Source: Piezodorus guildinii (Eukaryota; Arthropoda; Insecta; Hemiptera; Pentatomidae). From it: DNA of 64,000 bases. The notes beneath the pieces are model-generated. The model searched no databases and was not told the DNA's origin. It saw only the letters and a list, made by a program, of their open reading frames with translations. The stretch covers positions 54,939,813 to 55,003,812 of the forward strand of contig CM041298.1 of assembly GCA_023052935.1 (NCBI GenBank). Reading direction: 5' to 3'. The position numbers were made by a program, and so were the translations under genes. Shown here piece by piece: positions 10,805 to 21,835 of the stretch (position 1 is the stretch's first letter; every line of letters begins with the position of its first letter).

Positions 10805-11440
10805 ATATCTTACTCCTGTTGAACAGTTCCGGAACTTAGGACTCCACCTCGACAAACGCTTAACATGGAAACCTCATACTAGACAGAAACGACAGGAAAC
10901 TGCTCGTAGATACAGATTACTACATCATTTACAATACAAACGTTAAAAACTTCCCATTTATTACAAAAAACTCATTTATATAACCATTATGAGGCGTATT
11001 TAGACCTACGACATTGAGCTATGAGGGTCAACTAAACCATCAAATTCCTCTCGCATCCAATCCTTGCAATCCAAAATCCTTCGAAAAATACTCTTAGTTT
11101 CTTACTTTGTAACCAATAAAATCATCTATAAAGACCTAAATATCCCATTTGTTTAAGACGGCCGAACGTACAAGTAGATATACTTCATTTCATTCCAAAC
11201 TCCCTGCGCACTCAAACCCACTTATCCGTGACTTCTCTATGTCTATTACCGACAATCCACCCAGGCGCATTAAAATAAGATGGCCAAGAGACCTCCTACC
11301 ATAAATTAGACATTGGGTTGCAACTAATAGGTAGTTTCTTCACAGGATTATGATGTTTTAACCATATATATTAATCCTATTTACTTGTTGTATTGATTTA
11401 ATAAAGTTGTAAATTTCTTTAAATAAAAATAAGTATTTCC
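10805..11440 (+). pseudogene. Degraded Jockey-type LINE 3' fragment
   Basis: The broken translation runs VEQFRNLGLHLDKRLTWKPH, later STKPSNSSRIQSLQSK and FVTNKIIYKDLNIPF. These align closely with the C-terminal RT region of the - strand Jockey copy at 54.1-56.5 kb (SSHIQSLQSKILRKI, FVTNKLIHKDLNIPYV), so both belong to one family. Several frameshifts and stops make it non-functional. It ends with the family 3' tail TTGTAAATTTCTTTAAATAA near 11410-11430. The 5' part, including endonuclease and RT core, is absent. Confidence 0.8.
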
Positions 11441-12084
11441 ATTAAAAACATGATGTCGAAAATGTTCCAAATAGCTTTCAATTACTTTTCCTATCTATAT
11501 GTTTCTTAGATGGCAAAGTGAAAGTAATAAAGGAACTCTAAAGGAAACCATTATATAAATTCGGCAGCTAAGTTCTGCCAGACTATTTTAAACTGTATAA
11601 GGCGTAGTAAAAATTTAAAACATTTTCATTTTTTGCTTAATTTAAATATTGTTGAGGACATCGATATGGAGCCTTTGGGTTGTTTATGCCCCTCTGTTAT
11701 TATTGTTGTTATTATAAAGAAGGTTAAGAGAGAGCTTCGAATCGTACGGCCTTCAACGCTTGAGAATACTTTCGCCGCGAGCCCGCGCGAATCCTATCCA
11801 TCCACGCCAGGCCATTGATCACAAATTCTATTAACTGTTTAATTAAGGAGATGAATGAAATAAAGGCAGCTCATCTTATTATTAGGGCCTACCTTAAGTT
11901 TTATTGTTAATGAGAAGCAGTCAGCGGGGGTCTCTTCATAAGCACTACTCTCATTAGGAATGGACCAACCTGAATAGATTCACCATCCGGCACCTGGTAT
12001 TAATATTGACAATATCTTTTCGGATATAGATCGTGACAACCTTGAAAATGAATTATTTTTTTTTAGTACATATACGTTACTAAA
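11441..12084. other. Intergenic DNA, nothing recognised
   Basis: A GC-richer patch at 11730-11820 sits inside a short frame without recognisable motifs. No repeat boundary seen. Confidence 0.35.
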
Positions 12085-12265
12085 CAACAGACTGCGTTCC
12101 TTCGGAGGGGGCGTAAAAAGGTGAGCCCTATCCTGTATGATGTCAGGTACTCGTTAATGATCCCTTTCCAAATTATATCTGGTAGGCAAAATTTAGCAAT
12201 GTCTCAAGAAACACACAGTAACGCAAAATGACGTTAAATGAATAAACAGACAAATTATACAACAA
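12085..12265 (+). repeat. SINE-like repeat, family A 3' fragment
   Basis: It shows the GATGTCAGGTACTCGTTAAT block, GGTAGGCAAAATTTAG and the AATGAATAAACAGACAAA tail of family A. The tRNA-like head is missing. Confidence 0.6.
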
Positions 12266-12529
12266 GAGTTCCTCAAAGAATCTAGTTAAATCTTGATCAC
12301 GAAACTTAAACTATACACCATACTTTTTTTTTTTTTTTCTGAGTTTAGATAAAAATAAAATAAACAAACGAAATAAAGACGTTGATGACCCTCGGGTTTT
12401 ACGCCTCAAAACTCAAACCAACAACAACAACTATACATCATACTCTCATTATCATCTTGTTAGGTTTTGTTTTGATTTAATTAGTAAAAATTTACCAGAG
12501 TTGGAGAGGTTTTTCCATCGCATATTTTC

Positions 12530-12900
12530 AGACAGAAAATACAGAGAATAACTTGTTAAAAAAAGACTCGCATATTGCAATGAATAAACAAATTTAGACT
12601 TATAACGACAGCTCCTTGGTACGTAAACAAAACCCTACATACGGACTTACAACAACCAACATTTTACCAGCACTAACGAACCTTCTATTCTCGTTTTTAA
12701 AGTAAGCTGCCCAAACACGATAATAGACTTATAAATTACATGTCAGTAGCTGAAATGCCTGTTGGAAGAAGGAAGAAGAGAAGCTGGATGAGAGACCACC
12801 TCTGCTATACATAAGCTTAAAATGAGGTGCTGCTGGGCTTTTTCCTTCCCTAAGCCTATCATGTCTGCTGCTTACGTTTAGTATTACATTTGCTTATTTT
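12530..12900 (+). pseudogene. Degraded LINE 3' end, same family as the 42.4-kb Jockey copy
   Basis: A frame-shifted translation keeps APWYVNKTLHTDL, then TFYSRF and KRSWMRDHL, in the same order as APWYVSNTTLHTDL, THYSRF and KRSWMRDLL at the end of the ORF2 at 46.5-46.76 kb. Noncoding resemblance continues about 100 bases past the stop. Only the extreme 3' end is present. Confidence 0.75.
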
Positions 12901-14449
12901 CAGATAGCTTCAGACAGGTGCGAATGGAAAAATGTAAGGAGAAAAAAATCTGCATTTTTGATTCCAGGTAAATACATATTTACGTTGGATAATACATATT
13001 TATTTCTAGTTTCTAATCTCTTATAACCGCCACCAGAACCATCTCATCCTTCAAATTTATTATTTAATATGTGCTTCGTATAAGGATGATTAGAACAGGC
13101 CAAATACTAAACATTAGAGAAGCATAGCCCATGCATTTTTGCAAAGTGTCCTCTTTCCACCGTATTCAATTTTTCAATCCGTCTTTTAATATTTTTAATC
13201 TTCCAACGTGTCCCCAATCTTAGTGACCACATTCGCAAATTCCATCCAAAACACTCCTTTCGGAACACTTCGATACCTACATGAGTTATTCAGAAGCATT
13301 TTCTTTGTTTCACATGCATTACTGAATGGCGATTTAACACCCACGGAAGAAGGAGAATAAGCAGGAATTGTTAAATACCTTAGTTTGAATCAATTAAAAC
13401 TATCTGACCGACAATGACTCCATTTATACGAGTCTAGCGGCGTAAACGTTGTAAGTTTCCTTAAAATTTGCAACTAAGCAAATTACGATTATAACCAATA
13501 ACGATTGGCCATTGGATAAAACAAATTTACAACCGATTTCTAGCAACCAGAACAATTGTTAATTAAAATAATAATTAATAACAACTAACCTCAAGTTTTT
13601 TTTAGCTTAAGCAATATTATTTTAAAAAAGATATTTTTTAGAAATTATTAACAGTAGTTATTTCATGGAGAAAGATGTTTCTTCTTTTCCCTTAAAACCC
13701 ATCACACCTGTAATGTAATGAGTCAATTAGACCAAAACAACGCTGAATAAATTAAAATAAAACGAGTTGTTAGAAAAGTTAATCGTTTTTCCTCACTACA
13801 CTTAAAATTAATAAATAATACTGATTATAAAACAAGAAAGAATAGTAATAACAAAAAGTTACAACATAATACTGTGTATTAAACACATAAAGAGCAGCGA
13901 ATATCTTATGATTCCCACCTTACTATGAGAAATGAGTTCCTGTCTTTCAGACAGAATCTAGATGCATTTTTAAAACCTAAAAGTTCTTTCACCTTACTTC
14001 GTATGAATAATTTAGTCTCATCTCTTGTATTATTTACCAATATATTACTTATTATGTACATATCGGAGTTCATTCAGTAACAGAGATATTCGCCAAAACA
14101 AGTAGGGGTAAGAGGCCCGCACTAAGCTTTATAATAGAACTGGAGAAACGATATATTACTCTGCATACCCGACATGATTAGTTGTGAAAATAAAATTGAG
14201 ACGAATTTGAATACTTTTTTCCAAAATAATTGTTTATTGAGTGATATTACATACTGTTCTGATCAGGACATTTATAACAGTGATCAAGTAATACATTCAT
14301 ACAATATATACAAAACAATAAATTTATAAAGTATAATAATGATATATATATATATAAAATCAGAATCAATAAAAAATATGCACAAACTCTAGAAGTCACT
14401 CATACCTATATACAATCCTCAAACATTCAGCACGTGAGTGGAGAATTTA
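12901..14449. other. Intergenic AT-rich DNA, nothing recognised
   Basis: No coding frame or repeat that can be supported. The block GACGAATTTGAATACT near 14200 resembles the start of the direct repeat at 15770. Confidence 0.4.
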
Positions 14450-14880
14450 GCCAATGCTAGAACTCCAATATACATCTTAACAAGAGTACCTACTGTCGTT
14501 TCAACCTTCAAAGGGGATGTTAAGGGTGTGTGGAGCTGGAAAGGGATTGAGCTAGAGGATTGGGGTGATGGATAAGGTTCTGATAAAATTTGGAGAAAGG
14601 ATTGAATGCGCTAGATGTTAGAAAATTTGGCTGCCTCCCACAGTTAAAGTCCGTAGGTCCAGATACGTTTCAGGACTGTCTTGTGAATTTGCAATTTGTT
14701 TTCAAAGGAAAGTGGAGATTTTCTGCTTAACAGTCTGTATAATTGGCCAAATCGTCGGTTAAGTTCTTGTCATTTAAGTCTAGTATGCTGGTTCCATGTT
14801 AGTCTTTTGTCTGAAGCTAAGATACCGGACTGTGTCAGAGAAAGGGAATGGAGTGGGGTTAAACTGAATAGGAAGTCAGG
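14450..14880 (-). pseudogene. Degraded Jockey-type LINE fragment, RT C-terminal/thumb region
   Basis: On the - strand, with frameshifts, the translation keeps RYL, a LTWN-like patch and the order of a Jockey RT tail (tyrosine-leucine patch, LTW motif, LLSRKSPLSFENKL, KRIWTY). Further 3' it becomes too decayed to follow. It looks older than the other LINE fragments here. Confidence 0.55.
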
Positions 14881-14884
14881 AAGA

Positions 14885-15769
14885 ATTAGAATATTAGCGA
14901 GAAAAAAAAAATAACATGAAAATAGCCATAAGTTTTTAGCCAACTTTAGTTGATAATTCTGTAAGGAAAACCTATATTATACACGAATAGCTATGATTGT
15001 CTAAAGGAATAATTATGAACAGGTATAAAAAATATCAAATCAAATATTACTTCACCATAATTAAATCACCAATGTTGAATATAACAGATTATAAAAAAAA
15101 ATAATAATAAAAAAAATATGTATAAATAATATATGTAATTATCTCTAGAAATACTAGCAGTTTTTAACATATAATATTTTTTTTAATTTATACATGAGAA
15201 GAAGAGAGAGAAACCAGCAGCCACAAAGAATCTAACATTGCATATTTTTTCTTCAATATTACAAAACAATGTTGCAGATTGGCATTTTCCAAACCAACTA
15301 ATCATTCATCTGTTTTAAAAGAGGTTATCAATAAAGTTAAATATCTTTGATAAGTTTATTATTCGAAAAATGCATCGAGGATATCACAAACTCATATCTT
15401 AAATATGCAAGGATTGCGAGTTCATAAAGTTCACGAACCATAAAATTATTAAGAAAAACAACTGCATGCTTTATTACTGAACACTCATGCTATTTATAAC
15501 TCAATTCTGCAAGAACATCAGATGAATCAATAAATCAGATGTCTCTACTTCCCTTACGATCACTTAGAAACTTAGATTACTGAATAAAAAATAAAATAAA
15601 ATGCTACTTAAAGGTCTTCACCGCCAATCACATTGTTACATATTGTTCATACAATATGTAAATAGTATTGTTTTTTGTAAATACATTGTTTTTTGTAAAT
15701 AGTAGTATTTATAGATGATTTGAATAGTTTATTATTTTTTTTTTTTTTACTACCTTGAAATAAAATTAA
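14885..15769. repeat. Diverged direct repeat, unit 1
   Basis: It shares ordered blocks with 15770-16105: a GAATTxGAATATTAGC start, a region around GATAGCTxxGATT, AATCAGATGTCT, CTTAAAGxTCTTCACCG, ATTGTTTTTTGTAAATA and GTAGTATTTxTAGAT. Unit 1 has about 400 extra bases in its middle (roughly 15060-15480). Confidence 0.55.
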
Positions 15770-16105
15770 GACGAATTTGAATATTAGCAAATTTTTTTTT
15801 AGAAAATAGTCATGGGTTGTTAATTTCCAAAATCCAACTTAAGTTAATAACTCTATGATTAAAAATTATATTATAAACCGATAGCTTCGATTATATAAAG
15901 AATAATTATAAAAAGTTATAAAAAAAAAACTTTTTACACAAACAATAAGTTTAAATCAGATGTCTTTGCTTACACTAAACTTAGATGAATTCAATAAAAT
16001 AAAAAAAAAAAGACTTAAAGCTCTTCACCGTCAATACATTGTTTTTTTGTAAATAATAGTATTTCTAGATAATTTGATTAGGTTTTTTTTTTTAATTTTT
16101 TTTTT
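15770..16105. repeat. Diverged direct repeat, unit 2
   Basis: Shorter partner of 14885-15769 with the same blocks in the same order. It begins GACGAATTTGAATATTAGC and ends in poly(T). Nature unknown. Confidence 0.55.
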
Positions 16106-16210
16106 TTTTTTTTATATTATGTACTATCAACGTTACTTTATTTAAGTTACATTTCCGTTACTCGTACTGTACTTAATATCTTATAAAATGATATTATGTG
16201 TTTTGTAACT

Positions 16211-16245
16211 GTGACCAGCAAAAAGGCTGAAACGTTGGTGGGGAA
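16211..16245 (+). repeat. Hammerhead-like motif
   Basis: GACCAGCAAAAAGGCTGAAACGTTGG: a short hairpin followed by CTGAAACGTT, the same GGC-loop-GCYGAAACG arrangement seen at other sites in the window. No CUGAUGA is intact. Confidence 0.4.
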
Positions 16246-17085
16246 TAACGAACAATTGTATGTAACAGAAATTAATTATGCGAGTGTACTCGGGTTAATA
16301 GAAAAAATGAAACCTCATATCACAACCCCGATATTATTCACATGAAAACCTTTGCTTAACACAGCATTGTATTGTAATTGTATTTTTTTGTCTAGTTAAA
16401 TTACATAATGTTTTTCCAATTATATAGACAAGTGAACGGATTTTTTTAATAACTAAGAGTGTTTACAGAAAATTAAAGAAAAGGCCATTCTTTCCTTTAA
16501 CGAGAAATCTAACAACACAGCCAAATACAATGATAAGCTTTTACTGAAATTCCCAGCTAGATAATGTATAAAAAAAATACTATTATGAATACTTTATTCA
16601 AATATTTATTACTAAATTATACGAGCGTTAAATTATTAAGTACTATGTAAAAATACTATACTGTATTTTATGAATGGGCGTAGGTGCGGGCAGATGCTAA
16701 AAATAGTAAGAACAATAAAAATAAAAGATAAAAACTAAAACAAGATATTTAATGTTATTAGAGACTGTTTCTACTTCCACTTCATTTTCTAAATTAATAA
16801 CTTATAATATTTTTGACAAACTCCCTCCCCTCTTAACCAAAATCCTGTGTAGACCCCTGATTTTATGATTAATAAATAATCTCTTGCTATCAAAGTGCAG
16901 TATTAATGTTCATTTTCGTAATGATTTTTTTTAAATATTAATATTATTGACCAAAATAAAACGCATGAAATATAGAATGGATTCTATCCTACTTCACCAA
17001 AAGTACGAAATGATTTAATTTACCATGTCGGTCGGAAAAGCAAGAAACTGATTTTATTTGAATCAAATCTCAATCAAAATAAACT
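16246..17085. other. Intergenic AT-rich DNA, nothing recognised
   Basis: No supported feature. Confidence 0.4.
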
Positions 17086-17228
17086 TTTCTTATTATTAGA
17101 AAGACTGTGAACATCTATAAATGTAAAATCATTTCTGCATTTTTTTATAATTCCTTATGGTTATTTTATCAATTTTCTCATGGTTTTAAATTTATTATTT
17201 ATAATGATCATTGAAGAGTATGTTTGTT
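17086..17228. repeat. Repeat flanking the 17.2-kb mariner, shared with 51415-51557
   Basis: These ~143 bases lie outside the mariner terminal repeat yet match the reverse complement of 51415-51557 almost base for base by eye. The match stops at TTATTATTAGAAAG. Mariner copies normally share nothing beyond the TA target, so this DNA was duplicated together with the transposon or is part of a larger repeat. Confidence 0.8.
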
Positions 17229-17232
17229 TCTA

Positions 17233-17878
17233 TTGGGTTGTGTCACATGAAATGTCCTTTTTCAAGGTAAAGGATTTTTATTAAAAATACGATATGAAAA
17301 CAAGATAATTTTATTCAAAGTATTTACCTTCTTTTTCTACACATTTTTCCCAACGTGACACCAACTTTTTTATCCACGAACTGAACAACTCTGAGCTTTG
17401 AAGTGAAACAAAATCTGAAAACGCACTTTTCACTTGATCATCATTTGAAAATGTTTTCCTTTGACGAAGTTGTCTAAATTTCTGAACAGGTGGTAATCTG
17501 TTGGAGACAAGTGGGGAGAATATGGTGGGTGCGGAAGAACTTCGTAGCCCAGTTCTTTCAAGTTTTGCACGGTATGTTTTGAAACATGGGGTCTTGCTGC
17601 CGCTCAGTGAGATCATGAGGTACATGTATCGAGCTTTTTTCTTTCCCAATACACTTTAAATGTCTGGAAACGGTAGATGCACTTTCATTTAGTTGTGCTG
17701 AGAGTCCTTTAATTGTTCGGTAGGGGTTTCCTTCTACTGTATGTTTGAGGACATCGTTGTCTATTACGGACGGAGGTCTTCCTCGGGGCAAGTTTTCTAA
17801 GTCGGTATCACCAGCTGAAAACTTATGAAACCAACGGCGAATGGTCCGTTCATTAACACTCCCTTCCCAAAACGCCTT
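17233..17878 (-). pseudogene. Internally deleted mariner transposase, 5' truncated
   Basis: Tc1/mariner-superfamily transposase relic. The terminal repeat TTGGGTTGTGTCACATGAAA starts at 17233 after a TA. On the - strand, ERTIRRWFHKFSAGD and the GRPPS motif show the mariner helix-turn-helix region, and VPHDLTERQ follows. Then NIPC runs into the C-terminal part (FSNDDQVKSAFSDFVSLQ, WEKCVEKEGKYF). The centre, with the first two catalytic Asp, is missing, and the third-Asp region is frame-shifted. N-terminal of the GEGSVNERT region the similarity stops at about 17878, where the tandem array begins. Sister of 50524-51412, with the same internal deletion. Confidence 0.85.
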
Positions 17879-17880
17879 AA

Positions 17881-19113
17881 TTAATTCAAATACAAATATT
17901 ATATTAAAATAAAAAACATTCTTATATATTCGAAATCCAGCCCGGAGAACCCAAATCGGGAGTAAGATAAAATGAGCGATGGCTATCAAAAGAAAAAGAA
18001 AATTTAGCTAGGTTTCAATTAAACAGCAGAGGTATTTGCAACGCCAACAAGTCATAATGTAGCCAGACCATCGTGCACGTTGGCTACAATGTTATTACCC
18101 AGCTATACATCGCGAGTATCACCGGTTACGTCTTAGGCTATAAACCTTAATAAAAAAAAAGGAAAAAGAGGAGAAGGGACAGCAGAGTAGTTAGTAGTAA
18201 AGTCGGTCTGAGGAGATCGATACATGATATTTTATTCATTCGGCAAGAACTAATTATATTAAATACTCAAGATTTGAGAAATCAATAAATAATTATTAAT
18301 AACTAAATATTAATAAAAATAAAAATATATTAAAATAAAAATTTAAAAAAATTAATAAAAAAACCTTGTTACATATTCATAATCCAGCCCGGAGAACCGA
18401 AATCGGAACTAAGATTAAACGAGGGATGGCTCTCAAAATAAAAATATATTTTTAGCTAGGTTTCAATTAAAAAGCAGAAATATTTGCAACGCCAACAAGT
18501 CATAATGTAGCCAGACCTTCGTGCTTGTTGGCTACAATGTTATTACCCAGCTACACATCGCGAGTATCACCGTTTACGTCTTAGGCTATAAACCTTAATA
18601 AAAATAAATAAAAAGAGGAGAAGAGACGGCAGAGTAGTAAGTAGTAAAGTTGGTCTGGGGAGATCGATACATGATATTTTATTAATTTGGCAAGAACTAA
18701 TTAAATAAAATACTCAAGATTAAGAAATAAATAAATAATTACTAAGAACTAAATATTAATAAAAATAAAAATATTATATTAAAATAATAAAAAAACATTC
18801 TTATATATTCGAAATCCAGCCCGAAGAACCCAAATCTAAACTAAGATTAAATGAGTGATGGCTGTCAAAATAAAAATAAATTTTTAGCTAGGGTTCCATT
18901 AAACAGCAGAAATATTTGCAACGCCAACAACTCATAATGTAGCCAGACCGTCGTGCATGTTGGCTACAATGTTATTACCCAGCTATACATCGCGAGTATC
19001 ACCGTTTAGGTCTTAGGCTATAAACCTTAATAAAAAAATAAAATAAAAAAAGGAAAAAGAGGAGAAGAGACGGCAGAGTAGTAAGTAGTAAAGCCGGTCT
19101 GAGGAGATCGATA
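17881..19113. repeat. Three-unit tandem array upstream of argos
   Basis: Three head-to-tail units of about 430-450 bases (unit 1 about 17881-18330, unit 2 to about 18775, unit 3 about 18776-19113 and shorter). Each has CCAGCCCGRAGAACC, TTAGCTAGG, GCAACGCCAACAA, GTTATTACCCAGCTA, ATCGCGAGTATCACC, GTCTTAGGCTATAAACC and GGTCTGRGGAGATCGATA in the same order. Each also has a hairpin with stem GTAGCCA/TGGCTAC (18059-18087, 18507-18535, 18939-18967). Corresponding hairpins lie 448 and 432 bases apart. The array ends about 267 bases before the argos start codon. Function unknown. Confidence 0.85.
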
Positions 19114-19189
19114 ACAATTGGGTAGGGCAATTAAAAGCCGTTTATTTCCCCTCCATTAAGTTGGCACAACAAAACAATAAAAAAAAAAA

Positions 19190-19260
19190 AAGAAATAGTA
19201 TAAAGTGAAGGAAGTGGGAGCAGTTAAGTACAAAAAGGTCAGAGCAGTTTGTAGGATGGT
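19190..19260 (+). promoter_or_regulatory. aos: Candidate argos core promoter
   Basis: TATAAAG at 19199-19205 lies about 175 bases before the start codon. An ETS-type core, AGGAAGTG (19209-19216), and CAGTT initiator-like sites follow. Drosophila argos is induced by the EGFR pathway through the ETS factor Pointed (known), so an ETS core here is plausible. A noncoding 5' exon further upstream cannot be excluded. Confidence 0.3.
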
Positions 19261-19379
19261 GGGGGGAGGTGGGAGTGGGGATGCCCAGGTGTTTGGAGTA
19301 GCCCCGGGACTGGCTGGTTCATTCATAAGATGTACCCCTCAAGAGTAGGGCGCGCAGTGGAGCGGTGAGCCCGCAGAAC

Positions 19380-19580
19380 ATGTGGATAGTCATGAGTGTG
19401 TTAGTAGTAGCGGCCCTGGGTGCCAGTGCCAGGACGCCGCTCATAGTATTCGAGGAGCAGCCCTTCCACCCCTCCTTCCAGGATATGGACTCCATCCTGG
19501 CCATCCACTTCCAGGAGTACCATCAGCAGCAGCACTACGTCAAGCCCGTCAAGCATCTCAGGACTCTCTATCAAGTTGGG
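19380..19580 (+). CDS. aos: argos coding exon 1: signal peptide and N-terminal region
   Basis: Residues 1-67. The ATG at 19380 is the only ATG in frame after the stop at 19326-19328 that precedes the hydrophobic core (VMSVLVVAALGA), so it is the likely start; a second in-frame ATG four codons on would shorten the signal peptide. The rest is cysteine-free and His/Gln-rich (EYHQQQHYV). It ends QVG, then the strong donor GTGAGT at 19581. No conserved motif of the family lies in this exon. Its assignment to argos rests on the signal peptide, strand, donor site and phase match to exon 2 rather than on direct similarity, and it is 17 kb away. Confidence 0.8.
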
Positions 19581-21786
19581 GTGAGTACTTATCTCTAGTC
19601 GTACCCATCCCTCTATTTCAAATATAATTATTTTTTTATCATCTCTTCCGAGAGTTACGAAAATTAGGCGACTTCCTTAATATATACGGTACTTTTGGAG
19701 AAGGCAGAAGATGAACGAGCTGCTGGAAGAGCCGCCGCCTCCCTGGAGGATGGTTCCAGGTCCAGGGACCCAAGGAGGAAGATGAGTAGCGCGGCACCTG
19801 TTGGAGCTAGCTCATGAATGGGACGGGCTTATTGGGTGCCATTCAAGGCCCCCCTCTCTGGGGAAAGGTCAACCTGCTCTCGAGTGCCTACGCTCCCCAC
19901 CTGCCCTCCCAACCTTTTTATTTAACCTAAATTTTTTTTTTTAAATTGTAACTCGTGAAAAAATACATACATTCGTATAAATATCCATAAGGATATTATC
20001 GTATTATATTTGTATTCACACGTTCAACTATCTTACGCACTAAGGAGGGACTGTATAGACCTATAGTATTTTTTTTTAATGATAGGAAGATCAAGTTTTT
20101 TAAGGAAAGAATATATATCTGTTAATTTTAATTAAACCTTCTTCCCCATCTAAGAATCAGAATACCCTTAAAATAAATAATTATAGCTTCCTTTTCCAAT
20201 CATATTATCCATTTAACTGGCATGGCCAGTCAAATAATAAAAATAAAGTAAGGTAAAGTAGATTTAGCCAGAAAAAAAAAAAAATTCAAAATAATTATAT
20301 AAGGGCATAACAATTTATATAGCTGTTTACATACAATTAAATTATATGTTTAGAGATAAATTAATCAAAGGAAAATGGCCTATCACCACTCGTGGTTTCA
20401 AAAAGCTATCTATACCTCAGCAATTTTTAATCCGATATCAGTGATTATTTCTCTGTTTTCTAGGGGTTATTCGGGTCCTATGTATATTTTGTATTTTTTT
20501 TTAAAACCAATTACAAAGTTTAATTACTGGAAAAACCAAAAGTATTTATACTTCTTTACTTTTTTTTTTTTAAATTGTTACTCGTGAAAAAATACATACA
20601 TTCGTATAAATAATCATAAGGATATTATCGTATTATATTTGTATTCACATGTTCAACTATCTTACGCAGTAAGGAGGGACTGTATACACCCATAGTATTT
20701 TTTTTTTAATGACAGAAAGCTCAAGTTTTTTAAGGCGAAGAATAAATATCTGTTAATTTTCATTAAACCTTCTTCCACATCTAAGAATCAGAATACTCTT
20801 AAAATAATATAATTAAAGCATCGTTTACCAATCATATTATCCCTTTAATTGGCCTGGCCAGTGAATCGTCTTTCATTAATCGTCGAATAATAAAAATAAA
20901 ATAAGGTAAAGTGGATTTAGCCTAAAAAAAAAAAAATAAATAAATAAATAAAATAAAAAAAAGCGCTGAAAATTATTGAATAGTAGTTAACTATTTCCAA
21001 ATAATTATATAAGGGCATAACAATTTATATAGCTGTTTACAGGCAATTAAATTATATGCTTAGCGATTAATCAAAGAGAAAATGGCCTATCACCATTCAT
21101 AGTTTCAAAACACTACACCTCAGCAATTTTTAATCCGATATCAGTGATTATTTCTTTGTTTTCTAGGGGTTATTGAGGTCCTATTTATCTTTTGTAATTT
21201 TTTTTAACCAATTACAAAGATTAATTATTGAAAATACAAAACCAAAAGTATTTATACCAGAGTTCTTTACTATTTCCTTTTTTTTTTTTCTTTAATTTTC
21301 ATTCAAATTAAAATTCCTCATTCCAGAACAGTTTTTATTTATTTTTCTACATTCAATAATAACCGAGTTATGTAGGAATTACATCTCTTATAAGTCGTGG
21401 CTTGACCATATAAGATTATAATTTCATTTCATTATCGCGGGGTATCGATCTCGAAAATCTTCTTTTCTTTGCCCTTATACAATTAATTACATATCTTATA
21501 ATTTGTGACTTAGCCAGACTATTTCAATGTCATTCCAAATTCAGACAGTTGTCCGGATTCAACGTATCTAATACATAAGATAAAAAACACAAGACCTCGA
21601 ATTTTAATAGGGGTATTATTGAAAATAAAAAAACAGAGTAATAATTGACTGAGAATTACTACTTATAGCTGTTTTCTTCCTTCTCTCATTTAGCTTTCAT
21701 TGAAAACTAATGCAATCTGCACATTCAAGGCTGAATTACTGACTACACAAGACTGAAGAAGCCCATTCATACCCAATGAAAAATAA

Positions 21787-21835
<49 letters not shown>

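Noticed and set aside
19365..19379. GTG at 19365 as start of the argos exon 1 frame
   Set aside because: Eukaryotic nuclear genes start at ATG; the ATG at 19380 directly precedes the signal-peptide core.
19382..19627. Second + frame over argos exon 1 (81 codons) and antisense frame 19319-19504
   Set aside because: Shadows of the GC-rich exon; no motifs, and only the chosen frame splices in phase to exon 2.
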